DNA of 64,000 nucleotides from Sphaerisporangium rufum (GTDB taxonomy: Bacteria; Actinomycetota; Actinomycetes; Streptosporangiales; Streptosporangiaceae): contig NZ_BOOU01000054.1 of NCBI RefSeq assembly GCF_016863395.1, positions 124,001-188,000 on the forward strand. Direction: 5' to 3'. Below, piece by piece: positions 56,196 through 64,000 of the stretch. Each line of letters opens with the position of its first letter. Within the stretch, counting starts at the first letter, position 1. Under the pieces are notes generated by a model. That model ran no database searches. It had not been told where the DNA came from and saw only the letters and a program-made list of their open reading frames with translations. Made by a program: the position numbers and the translations under genes.

Positions 56196-57572
56196 TCAGC
56201 ACGTCCCGCCCGCGACGGTCCACCGGCCGGCCAGGGCCGCCTCGACCTGCCTGGCCAGCCCGTCGAAGTGGGCCAGCTCGCCGGGATCGTAGCGTCGCTC
56301 GCTGAAGTGGCGGCGTACCCGGGCCAGCTGGTCGGCGATGGCCGGACGCTGCGAGTGGGCGGTGCACCACGCGAGGTCTCGCAGCATGGACAGCAGTTGC
56401 GCGAGGACGGCCGGGTCGTCCCCGCCGTAATGCCGGGGCTGCTGGATCGCCAGGTCGAGCAGGTCGGCGAAGTCGGGCCGGCTCAACACCACCCGGATCC
56501 GGTCGTGGCCGTCCGTCAGCAGCCGGGGCCCCAGTTGCCGGCCGGCCAGCTCACAAAGCAGAGATGAAAGGTGTCCAAGTGCGTGCACGGCCGTGGTCGG
56601 GTCGTTGATGCCCGGCGACAGGGCGCGGACGGCCACGTCGACGATCTGGCGGATGCCGTAGGTCAGGTCGTGTGCCGCGCTGCGTTCGGGACGGTTGTCG
56701 ATCGCCTTGGCCACCTTCGCGGCCAGATCCGTGCCGGTCTCGCCGGACAAGGAGTCGGCGGTGCGCGACCAGGCCACCCCGGCCGGTGTGCCCGCGATCA
56801 GCAGGCTTCCCGGGCAGCAGTCGAGGTAGACGACCGCGTCGGCCTGCACCGCGGCCGACAGCAGCGCCTGCTCGTCCACGCGCACCACGAAGCCCGACGA
56901 GGGTGACGGCAAGGGCAGGGCGCCGGTGGGCGGGACCGGCACGGTGCTCCCCGCGGAGTCGGACGCCTCCTGGCGTGGGGGCAGGATGCGGCGGACGGTC
57001 TTCTCCGCATCCGCGTGCACCTTGCGCAGCAGGCTCTCGACCCTGATCTCCTGGGCCAGGTGGGCGAGGAACATGACGAGGGCCAGCACGCTCACCAGGG
57101 CCAGGACGAAGCCCGTGGTCACCGCGACCTGCGGTACGAACAATGCCTGTTGTTCGTCGGGCGCGCGGACGGTGCGCAGCACCGTCAGCGCATAGGTGAA
57201 GGTGGCCAGGAAAAGCGCCAGGGTGAGCTGGACCAGCCGGTCAGCGGAGAAGGTGCGCAGCAGGCGGGGAGAGTATTGGCTGCTGGCCAGCTGAAGGGTG
57301 ACCACGGTCAGCGAGAAGGTCAGCGAGGTCACGGTGATCAGTGACCCCGCGATGGCCTCCAGCACGCTGCGGGCCGCATCGGCGCCTCCGCCGAACAGGT
57401 AGCCGGCGAGCCATGCCGGCAGGTCGTCATCGATTCTCGCGTCCACCCGCGCCAGCCCCACCCCGGCGGCGACGGCGAGCCCCACTCCGACGGACGGCAG
57501 CAGCCACAGCTGCGTTCGCAGCGTGTCACGCAGGACCCCCAGCCTGCCCCACAAGCTCTGAAGCCCCATCAC
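56196..57572 (-). CDS. DUF2254 membrane protein
   Basis: A 458-residue integral membrane protein of the DUF2254 family. Hydrophobic segments: LWLLPSVGVGLAVAAGVGL, then ILEAIAGSLITVTSLTFSLTVVTLQLASSQYSPRLLRTF (the family signature), VQLTLALFLATFTYALTVL, and VTTGFVLALVSVLALVMFLAHLAQEIRV. The cytoplasmic C-terminal half carries DLTYGIRQIVDVAVRALSPGINDPTTAV, another family hallmark. Function unknown; possibly a channel or envelope protein. Monocistronic. Confidence 0.9.
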   Translation of the reverse strand: MMGLQSLWGRLGVLRDTLRTQLWLLPSVGVGLAVAAGVGLARVDARIDDDLPAWLAGYLFGGGADAARSVLEAIAGSLITVTSLTFSLTVVTLQLASSQYSPRLLRTFSADRLVQLTLALFLATFTYALTVLRTVRAPDEQQALFVPQVAVTTGFVLALVSVLALVMFLAHLAQEIRVESLLRKVHADAEKTVRRILPPRQEASDSAGSTVPVPPTGALPLPSPSSGFVVRVDEQALLSAAVQADAVVYLDCCPGSLLIAGTPAGVAWSRTADSLSGETGTDLAAKVAKAIDNRPERSAAHDLTYGIRQIVDVAVRALSPGINDPTTAVHALGHLSSLLCELAGRQLGPRLLTDGHDRIRVVLSRPDFADLLDLAIQQPRHYGGDDPAVLAQLLSMLRDLAWCTAHSQRPAIADQLARVRRHFSERRYDPGELAHFDGLARQVEAALAGRWTVAGGTC

Positions 57573-57820
57573 CGGTCCTGTTCCCGCCGTCCTTCACGTT
57601 CCACCAGCGCATCACGAAACGATGGCATCCGCGGACATGACACGCTCGTGACGGCCTGAAGTATCCGCGCTCGTGGACGCATGGGTCCGGTCAGCCGCCT
57701 CCGCCGGCCGCGCCTGCAGCGCTCCCCCCACCGGGCGGTGACTGAGATCTTCACCTGGCGTTCCGCCGGTGGCCGGTCGGTGCGGGGCGGGGCGCCACCG
57801 CACCGACCGGGGAGCGCCGG

Positions 57821-59368
57821 TCAGCCTACGGCGCAGGCGTCCTTGTTGAGGGAGAAGTGGCTCGGCAGTGACGCGTCGCCGGTGTGGTTGGCCAGGTAGC
57901 CCATGGTGACGCTGGCGCCGGGGGCGATGGCGCCGTTGTGCGCGGCGTTCGTCGCGATGACGACGTTGCTGCCCTGGCTGAGGTCGGTGTTCCAGTCGGA
58001 GACGACGGTCTGCCCCGGGGCCAGCCGGAAGAACAGGTTCCAGCCGTCGATCGGCTTGGTGCCGGTGTTGGTGATGGTGAGGTCGACGGTCATGCCGGTG
58101 CCCCAGGTCTGCGCCTTCACCTTGACCCGGCAGGTCGGCGCGGCCCGTTCGAACGACACCCGGTGCAGCCCGCCGGGCAGGTCGTTGACGACGTAGAACT
58201 CGCCGCTGGGGGTGGCGCCGAACGCGGTGACCTGGGTGGGCATCTGGCCGAGCTCGCCCCAGGTGTAGCCGCCCTTGCCGTCCTCGCGGAGCGCCCACGT
58301 GGTGGAGGAGCAGTAGTCGGTGGCGATGTAGGTGCCGCCGACCAGGTCGGCGTACTGCCGGCCGCGGTAGACCAGTCCGCCGATGACCGCGCAGCCGCCG
58401 GTGTAGGGCGAGTAGGTGAAGACCGGCTTGGTGTACTGGACGTCGGTGCGGCACTGGCCCTGGTCGAAAACCTCGAGTCCTTCGTAGCAGGACCAGCCGA
58501 GGTTCGCGCCGGCCTGCTTGCCGGCCTTGAGGTGGTCGATCTCCTCCCACCGGCCCTGGCCGACGTCGCCGATCCACATCGAGCCGTCCGCCTGGTCGAT
58601 GGAGAACCGCCAGGGGTTGCGCCCGCCGTACATCCAGATCTCCCCGCGGGCGCCGGCGCGGCCGACGAAGGGGTTGTCGGCGGGAATGCAGTAGGGCAGC
58701 GAGCCGCAGGCCCGCTTCACGTCGACGCGCAGGATCTTGCCGAGCAAGGTGTCCAGGCGCTGCCCGGAGTCGAAGGGGTCGCCGGAGCCGCCGCCGTCGC
58801 CGATGCTCATGTACAGGTAGCCGTCGGTGCCGAAGGTGAGCTGGCCGCCGTTGTGGTTGTTCTCCTGGGAGTGCTCCTGGGAGAGCAGCGGCTCCAGGCG
58901 CTTGTCGTCCATCCGGTAGCGGGCCAGGGTCACCGCGCTGTCGGGCAGCGCGGTGTACGCCAGGTAGAGGACGTGGCTCTGTGCGAAGTCGGGGGCGAGG
59001 GCGATGCCGAGCAGCCCACGCTCGTTGCCGGATTCGTCGACCGAGGCGGTGATGTCGATGATCGGGTCCGCGGCCAGGCCTGTGTCGGGGTGGTAGACCC
59101 GCACGGTGCCGCGCTTCTCGACGATGAACAGCCGGTTCGTCCCGTCGTCGGGTGCGGCGATGGCGACCGGGCGCCGCAGGCCGAAGGCGACCTGGGTGGT
59201 GACCACGTTGATGTCCGTCAGCGGCACGGTGGCGGCCTGCGTGCCCGACGCGGCGGCCGGGCCGGCGGCGGGTGTCGCCGCGGCGACCGGTGGAAGGGCG
59301 GTCATGGGGGCGATCAGCAGCAGGGACGTGGCGAGCAGTGCGCGGGCCGCCCAGCGATTTCCTGACAT
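57821..59368 (-). CDS. Secreted PQQ-type sugar dehydrogenase with CBM2
   Basis: A 515-residue exported enzyme. Signal peptide: RWAARALLATSLLLIAPMTALPPVAA (about residues 4-31). The beta-propeller glucose/sorbosone dehydrogenase domain (about 50-390) shows FGLRRPVAIAAPDDGTNRLFIVEKRGTVRV, NERGLLGIALAPDF, HNGGQLTFGTDGYLYMSIGDGGGSGDP and WMYGGRNPWRFSIDQ, with residues for PQQ and Ca. A C-terminal CBM2 (about 415-515: CRVKVKAQTWGTGMTVDLTITNTGTKPIDGWNLFFRLAPGQTV, Cys at both ends) should bind cellulose or chitin. ATG 59368 was set from the signal peptide; the frame extends upstream without sense. Probably oxidises sugars released from polysaccharide. Confidence 0.88.
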   Translation of the reverse strand: MSGNRWAARALLATSLLLIAPMTALPPVAAATPAAGPAAASGTQAATVPLTDINVVTTQVAFGLRRPVAIAAPDDGTNRLFIVEKRGTVRVYHPDTGLAADPIIDITASVDESGNERGLLGIALAPDFAQSHVLYLAYTALPDSAVTLARYRMDDKRLEPLLSQEHSQENNHNGGQLTFGTDGYLYMSIGDGGGSGDPFDSGQRLDTLLGKILRVDVKRACGSLPYCIPADNPFVGRAGARGEIWMYGGRNPWRFSIDQADGSMWIGDVGQGRWEEIDHLKAGKQAGANLGWSCYEGLEVFDQGQCRTDVQYTKPVFTYSPYTGGCAVIGGLVYRGRQYADLVGGTYIATDYCSSTTWALREDGKGGYTWGELGQMPTQVTAFGATPSGEFYVVNDLPGGLHRVSFERAAPTCRVKVKAQTWGTGMTVDLTITNTGTKPIDGWNLFFRLAPGQTVVSDWNTDLSQGSNVVIATNAAHNGAIAPGASVTMGYLANHTGDASLPSHFSLNKDACAVG

Positions 59369-59819
59369 GTGGCTCCAGAGACGGGTTTCGTCGGGGTCTG
59401 GAGCGCGTCCGCGCTCGCAACCCGCCCGATCCGGCCGCATACCCCGGCGTAACGACCGGAGTGCGACACCGACCGAACAGGTTCGATGCCCTGACACGCC
59501 CGACCGGACGGTACCGGTTCGACCGCCGTCGCAACCAGACCGGCGGCCGCCGCGCACGTCCACGGCGGCGACGACGGGCCGCCGTGGCGACCTTCCTCCG
59601 CCGTGACCAGGGTCGATGAGAAGGCCTTCCGGCCAGGCCGTCACCCGGTCGCATGAAACGTACATCGCCCGGGAGCCCCGCCCGCCGCTGGGCGGGGTGC
59701 CCGAACGGGTCGGGCGGCCAGGCCACCCAGCCGGCCCGCCGGCGTCGTTGACCTGGCTGGAAGAAGTAGTTCACCTCCACGAAACCCAAGGTGGGGGGTG
59801 CGCTGGATAGAGTCCGGGC
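59369..59819. other. Gene-free stretch, 451 bp
   Basis: Divergent intergenic region between the dehydrogenase and GH92 genes. It is locally rich in CG-steps and contains no recognisable gene. Promoters of both neighbours should be here. Confidence 0.45.
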
Positions 59820-62060
59820 ATCTTCGGCCACGTTGATCCATTCATCGGTACGGCGGCGACCGACCTGCCCGCGGGGCGCGGTCTGGCCGCCACCTGGTGG
59901 TGGCCGAAACCGCAGGTGGGCAACACCCACCCCGGGGCCACCTCGCCGCTTGGCATGGTGTCCGCCTGCGCCTACTCGGGCGCCTACCCCACCGGGTACG
60001 GCCGGTACGCCAAGAGCACCGAGGGCGTGCCCGAGGAGTTGTTCGACCGGCTGCAGGCGTCCGGGTTCACCCATTTCCAGCAGTCCGGTACCGGGGCGAT
60101 CCGCAAGTATTACAACTACGTGCGGGTCACCCCGATGGTGCAGCCGCTGGACGTGCTCGGCGACGCCTGGCCGCTGCACGAGGAGGTGGCCGAGCCGGGG
60201 TACTACGCGGCGACGCTGGACACCGGGGTGCGCTGCGAGCTGACGGTGGGCGCCAAGGTGGCCGTGCACCGGTACACCTTCCCCGAATGCGGCAGTGCCC
60301 GGGTGGTGGTGGACCTGTCCTGCGGCGGGCTGGCGATCGAGCTGGGCCGGACGGTGCCGCTGCGGGCGCAGGTGGAGAGCATGGGCCACGGCCGGGCGCA
60401 GGGCACGGTGGTGATGGAGGGCGTGCCGCTGTCGGTGTACCTGGAGGTGGACAGCCCGGGCTGGCGGCAGATGCTCTGGTACGACCGGCGGCTGGTGCAC
60501 GGCGGCACCCGGCTGGACTTCGACAGCATCCGGCACACCACGCTGCGCCCGTTCGGGCTGATGTTCATGGGGCCGGCCGCCGCCGGGCAGGCCATCGAGG
60601 TGCGACTGGGGTTTTCGCTGCGCGGCTGCGACCAGGCGCGGGACAACCTGGCGCGCGAGTGCGGCCAGGGCCGGCCGGCGTTCGACGCGGTGCGCACCCG
60701 CACCCGGACGCGCTGGGGCGCGCACCTGGACCGGGTCCAGGTCGAGGGCGGCACGCCGGCCCGCCGCACGGTGTTCGGCACCGCGCTGTACCACGCGCTG
60801 ATCAAGCCGTGCGTGACCGACGACGAGAGCCCGTTCTGGCCGGCGTCCGGGCCGTACGCGTTCGACGTGTGCACCATGTGGGACATCTACAAGACCCAGC
60901 TGCCGCTGCTGGCGGCGATCGCGCCGGACCGGGCGGTGGACCTGCTGGAGTCGCTGATCCGGGTGTGCGAGGAGGAGGGCAACTTCCCGATCGGGTACCG
61001 GATGGCGCGCGGCGCGGACCGGTTCTTCCGGCAGGGCAGCGCGCTGGTGCACACCGCGCTGGCCGACGCGCACGCGCTGGGCCGGGCGGGCCTGGACTGG
61101 AACTGGGCGCTGGTCCACATGGTGGACGACCTGCGCCGGCTGTACGGGGAGGACTTCTTCGAGCACGGGGTGGTGCACCCGATCTCGCACACTCTGGACC
61201 TGGCCTACGCCCATCACTGCACCGCCCAGGTGGCCCGGGCGCTGAACGACCGGCGGCTGGCCGAGGACCTGGCGGAGCGGAGCCGGCAGTGGGCGAACGC
61301 GTTCGACCCGGCCACCGGGCTGCTGCGCGACTCGGAATTCTACGAGGGCGGCAAGTGGAACTACTCGTTCCGCCTGCTGCACGACATGGCGGCGCGGATC
61401 GCGCTGGCCGGCGGCGACCAGGCGTTCGCCGGGATGCTGGACCGGTTCTTCGGCTTCGGCGCCGCGCCGGTGGTCCAGCCCGGCCGGCGGCCGGCGGTGG
61501 CGGAGATGGCGGCCGGGTACGCGCTGAACCGCTTCGAGGGGCTGAACAACGAGCCGGACATGGAGGCGCCGTGGGCCTACCACTACGCGGGCCGGCCGGA
61601 CCGGACCGCCGAGGTGGTGCACGCGGCGCTGACCTGGCAGTTCGGCACCGGGCCCGGCGGGCTGCCGGGGAACGACGACTCCGGCGGCCTGAGCTCGTGG
61701 TACGTCTGGGCGTCGCTGGGGCTGTTCCCGGTGGCCGGGCAGAACCTGTTCCTGGTGAACGCGCCCGCCTTCCCGCGCAGCGTACTGCGGGTCGGCGGCG
61801 GCGAGTTCGTCGTGGAGACCAGCGGGCACCGGGAGACGCCGATCGGCGCCGACGGCCTCGACCGCGATCCGCCGGTGCGGTACGTGCAGTCGGCGACGCT
61901 GGACGGCGAGCCGCTGGCCGCGGCGTACCTGAGCGCGACGACCGTGCATCGCGGCGGGCGGCTGCACCTGCGGCTCGGGCCGGAGCCGTCGGCCTGGGGA
62001 CGACATCCGCGCCCGCCGTCGCTGTCCGATCTCCCCCCGAACCCGGAGGAACCACGATGA
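59820..62060 (+). CDS. GH92-family alpha-mannosidase, start codon unclear
   Basis: A calcium-dependent exo-alpha-mannosidase. The conserved N-terminus HVDPFIGTAATDLPAGRGLAATWWWPKPQVGNTHPGATSPLG is encoded from 59820, but upstream of GTG 59916 the frame has no ATG, GTG or TTG (59820 is ATC; stop at 59808). GTG 59916 would delete the PFIG strand. Later signatures: WDIYKTQLPLLA, FEGLNNEPDMEAPWAYHYAGRP (catalytic acid Glu) and GLPGNDDSGGLSSWYVWASLGLFPVAGQ (base Asp pair). No signal peptide, so probably cytoplasmic. It overlaps a glycosyltransferase gene by 4 bp; together they may recycle and build mannosides. Confidence 0.82.
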   Translation: MFGHVDPFIGTAATDLPAGRGLAATWWWPKPQVGNTHPGATSPLGMVSACAYSGAYPTGYGRYAKSTEGVPEELFDRLQASGFTHFQQSGTGAIRKYYNYVRVTPMVQPLDVLGDAWPLHEEVAEPGYYAATLDTGVRCELTVGAKVAVHRYTFPECGSARVVVDLSCGGLAIELGRTVPLRAQVESMGHGRAQGTVVMEGVPLSVYLEVDSPGWRQMLWYDRRLVHGGTRLDFDSIRHTTLRPFGLMFMGPAAAGQAIEVRLGFSLRGCDQARDNLARECGQGRPAFDAVRTRTRTRWGAHLDRVQVEGGTPARRTVFGTALYHALIKPCVTDDESPFWPASGPYAFDVCTMWDIYKTQLPLLAAIAPDRAVDLLESLIRVCEEEGNFPIGYRMARGADRFFRQGSALVHTALADAHALGRAGLDWNWALVHMVDDLRRLYGEDFFEHGVVHPISHTLDLAYAHHCTAQVARALNDRRLAEDLAERSRQWANAFDPATGLLRDSEFYEGGKWNYSFRLLHDMAARIALAGGDQAFAGMLDRFFGFGAAPVVQPGRRPAVAEMAAGYALNRFEGLNNEPDMEAPWAYHYAGRPDRTAEVVHAALTWQFGTGPGGLPGNDDSGGLSSWYVWASLGLFPVAGQNLFLVNAPAFPRSVLRVGGGEFVVETSGHRETPIGADGLDRDPPVRYVQSATLDGEPLAAAYLSATTVHRGGRLHLRLGPEPSAWGRHPRPPSLSDLPPNPEEPR

Positions 62061-63358
62061 ACCACCCCCGCCGCCGGCTCGTCATCGTGGTCCGCGCCGA
62101 CCCGGTGATCTGCGGCCATTCCGGTGAGGCGCGCAACCTGGCCGAGGCCGCGCTGACCCGCGGGTTCGACGACGTACGGCTGCTGACCTGGCCGGTGCCG
62201 GCGCTACGCGCGGCCGGACTGCCGCTCAAGCCGCTGGACCGGCTACTGCCCTACAGCCCGGGGATCACCGTGGAGCGGCCGGAGCCGGTCGGCGACTACC
62301 GGGTGCCGGACGGCCGGTTCCAGGCCGGGCTCACCGGGCGGCTGGTCGAGTTGCTCGCCGAGCCGGTGCCGACGATCTGCCTGTCGATGTACCTGGCCCC
62401 GCACACCTCGGTGGTGGTGGAGGCGGTGGCGGCGGCGCGGGCGGCCGGGTTCGCGCCGGAGGTGCACACCGTGGCCAAGGCGGTCGGCTCGGACGTGACC
62501 AACGTGATCGCCTCGTGCCTGCGGGACGGGCGGTTCGGCGCGGCGACCGTGCTGTTCACCACGTTCCTGGCCAACGACGAGGTCGTCGCGGTGTCCGAGT
62601 ACACCCGGCAGGAGATCATCGGCGCGGCCGAGCAGGTGGACGCGCACTGCGGCACCGCGTTCGCCGAGGAGTGCCGGCGCCGGGTGACGGTCAGCTACCC
62701 GCCGATCGACTCGGCCGCCTTCCTGGACCTGGATCCGGCCGAGGTGGACGCGGTGCTGGCCCGGCGCGGCCTGACCCGGGACGGGTACGTGCTGTTCCTG
62801 TCCCGGGTGACCCGGGCCAAGGGGATCTACGATCTGCTGGATGCCTTCGCCCAAACCCGCTGCCGGTCGGCGGTGAAGCTGGTCGTCGCGGGCACCGGGC
62901 CGGCGCTGGACGACGTGCGGGCGCTGGCCGGGCCGGACGAGCGGATCATGCTGCTGTCCGACGTGGACGACGCGGAGAAGGCGGCGCTGATGCGCGGGTG
63001 CGCCGCGTACGCGCTGCCGACCCGCCCCGAACCGGACTTCGTGGAGACGTTCGGCATCGCGCTGGCCGAGAAGATGCTGTCCGGCGGCGGCCCGATCGTC
63101 ACCACGGTGACCGGCGGCACCGCCGAGGCGGTCGGCGACACCGCGGTCATCGTCGACCCGGGGGACGTCGCCGGGCTGGCCGCCGCGCTGGACCGGGTGG
63201 TGCTGGACATGCCCGCCGCCGAGCGGCAGGCACTGGAGCTGCGGGCCCGGACCCGGGCGATGGACTTCGACCGGGCCGCGGTCTTCGACGGGCTGTTCCC
63301 TCAGGTCGCCTACCGGCCGGCCGACCCGCACGACGCCGCCGAGCTCCGCTTCGGCTGA
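62057..63358 (+). CDS. GT4-type glycosyltransferase
   Basis: A 433-residue retaining glycosyltransferase of the GT-B fold. N-terminal: RRLVIVVRADPVICGHSGEARNLAEAAL. C-terminal donor domain: GYVLFLSRVTRAKGIYDLLDAFAQ, KLVVAGTGPALDDVRALAG, and DFVETFGIALAEKMLSGGGPIVTTVTGGTAEAVGDTAVIVDPGD, with the E-x7-E motif (ETFGIALAE). ATG 62057 overlaps the GH92 stop by 4 bp and has GGAGGA upstream. Donor and acceptor unknown; pairing with a mannosidase suggests a mannose-containing glycoconjugate. Confidence 0.87.
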   Translation: MNHPRRRLVIVVRADPVICGHSGEARNLAEAALTRGFDDVRLLTWPVPALRAAGLPLKPLDRLLPYSPGITVERPEPVGDYRVPDGRFQAGLTGRLVELLAEPVPTICLSMYLAPHTSVVVEAVAAARAAGFAPEVHTVAKAVGSDVTNVIASCLRDGRFGAATVLFTTFLANDEVVAVSEYTRQEIIGAAEQVDAHCGTAFAEECRRRVTVSYPPIDSAAFLDLDPAEVDAVLARRGLTRDGYVLFLSRVTRAKGIYDLLDAFAQTRCRSAVKLVVAGTGPALDDVRALAGPDERIMLLSDVDDAEKAALMRGCAAYALPTRPEPDFVETFGIALAEKMLSGGGPIVTTVTGGTAEAVGDTAVIVDPGDVAGLAAALDRVVLDMPAAERQALELRARTRAMDFDRAAVFDGLFPQVAYRPADPHDAAELRFG

Positions 63359-63395
63359 GCCCCGCCGTCGCCCGGTACGGGTCCGCCGCGGCGGG

Positions 63396-63518
63396 TCAGA
63401 TCAGGAAGGAGAGCGGGTAGAGCGCCGGCACCGCGACGGCGATCAACGCCCGCCACCGCCGGTCGATGCCCGGCGAGGTGGCGAGCGCGGCCAGCGGGTA
63501 GGCGACCGCTGCTGTCAA
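63396..63518 (-). pseudogene. C-terminal remnant of a membrane protein
   Basis: The minus-strand frame reads LTAAVAYPLAALATSPGIDRRWRALIAVAVPALYPLSFLI then stop: two hydrophobic stretches around a polar IDRRWR loop. The upstream part is gone; the preceding 140 bp are AT-richer intergenic DNA. Likely the tail of a deleted membrane protein gene. Confidence 0.45.
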
Positions 63519-63656
63519 GATCCCATAACTCGTACCTGCCACCTGCGCATTTACCACTGAAATGGTGGCCGATAAGCCGATATTCGCCGTAAATCGGATG
63601 GCGATACGTCGGGCGCATGCTCATTCCGGCCTACCAATGAATTGCGGAGGCGGAGC

Positions 63657-64000
63657 ATGGAACTGGCCGGCTGGGACACGGTCACCGCGGTGTCGATCGA
63701 GGCCGTCAACCGGATGCTCGCTGCGCGGCCCGGCGAGCTGATCGACGAGTTCGCCTTCGCCGGGGACACCTTCGGCACCCGCTACCAGGGCTCGGGCACG
63801 CTGGACGCCTGGCGGATCCTGCCCGGCCGGACCGGTGACCTGCTCACCCTGGCGCTGCCGATCGGCCGGGGTCAGGTCACGGCCGGTCCGGCCACGGCCG
63901 ACCTGGCCGGGCTGACCGCGGTCGTCATGCTCTCGCTCGACCTGCTCCCCCGCGACGCCGCAACCGGCCCGGGCCCGGCCCGGCTGGTGTTCGCGCTGGG
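63657..64000 (+). CDS. P47/TULIP-like protein, 3' truncated by window edge
   Basis: The first 114 residues of a protein beginning MELAGWDTVTAVSIEAVNRMLA, the GWDTV-x-A-x-S...-VN pattern of P47/TULIP (lipid-binding) proteins. FAGDTFGTRYQGSGTLDAWRILPGRTGDLLTLALPIGRGQV follows with alternating beta strands. ATG 63657 has GGAGGCGGAG upstream. P47 proteins are known from clostridial toxin clusters and other bacteria and bind hydrophobic ligands. The C-terminus is outside the window, so family placement is provisional. Confidence 0.6.
   Translation, partial: MELAGWDTVTAVSIEAVNRMLAARPGELIDEFAFAGDTFGTRYQGSGTLDAWRILPGRTGDLLTLALPIGRGQVTAGPATADLAGLTAVVMLSLDLLPRDAATGPGPARLVFAL

Noticed and set aside
57612-62006. 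1464-codon minus-strand frame spanning the dehydrogenase and GH92 genes
   Set aside because: It is antisense to GH92 and out of frame in the dehydrogenase, with repetitive Arg/Pro/Gly composition and no domain.

Overview
The window is high-GC DNA with the gene content of a filamentous actinomycete. Pointers are a DUF574-type S-adenosyl methyltransferase operon, an XRE regulator with a long helical C-terminus, a LuxR/NB-ARC/TPR regulator, a CBM2-bearing PQQ-type sugar dehydrogenase, and many GTG/TTG starts. A member of the Streptosporangiales or a related order is plausible, but that is inference. The window opens inside a ZIP metal transporter gene and ends inside a P47/TULIP-like gene.

Layout. 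(1) 1-5190, chromosomal: ZIP transporter, anchored exported protein, RidA, alpha/beta hydrolase, a frameshifted methyltransferase and a tyrosine integrase. (2) 5191-36493: a tRNA-Arg (anticodon TCT) followed by a candidate integrative element of about 31.3 kb. Its support is a second integrase with an overlapping excisionase next to the tRNA, an exact 17-bp repeat of the tRNA anticodon region at 36477-36493, and a near-identical 20-bp tandem 'arm' repeat inside each end. The tRNA T-arm is not recognisable right of the second copy, so the exact attR is open. (3) 36494-64000, accessory chromosome: two VOC proteins and a LuxR regulator; an XRE/SLOG/Asp-hydroxylase/nucleotidyltransferase/kinase cluster; an AAA-nuclease; a DUF4132 pair; prfH-rtcB RNA repair; a split GntR/UTRA pair; DUF2254; sugar dehydrogenase; GH92 mannosidase and GT4 glycosyltransferase.

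The candidate island is dense in defence-like genes: a DUF262-HEPN pair, an SRA plus PD-(D/E)XK protein (frameshifted), a second HEPN-type protein, a four-gene DUF499 / small protein / DUF1156 methylase / PLD-SNF2 helicase operon, and at its right edge a HigB-like toxin overlapping a HigA-like antitoxin fused to a NACHT NTPase, with a perfect palindromic operator. The last is the most novel candidate system: an apparent toxin-antitoxin pair wired into a STAND-type immune sensor. The island is eroded by insertion sequences: ISL3 (which truncated a kinase), IS5 (3-bp target duplication just upstream of the second HEPN gene), and IS256 interrupted by ISAzo13 (4-bp duplication). Between the IS cluster and the DUF499 operon lies a C-terminal remnant of a second HAD phosphatase.

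Smaller modules look coordinated: a translationally coupled methyltransferase operon divergent from a GntR gene; PrfH and RtcB overlapping by 4 bp; and GH92 and GT4 overlapping by 4 bp. No CRISPR array, rRNA or riboswitch was recognised.
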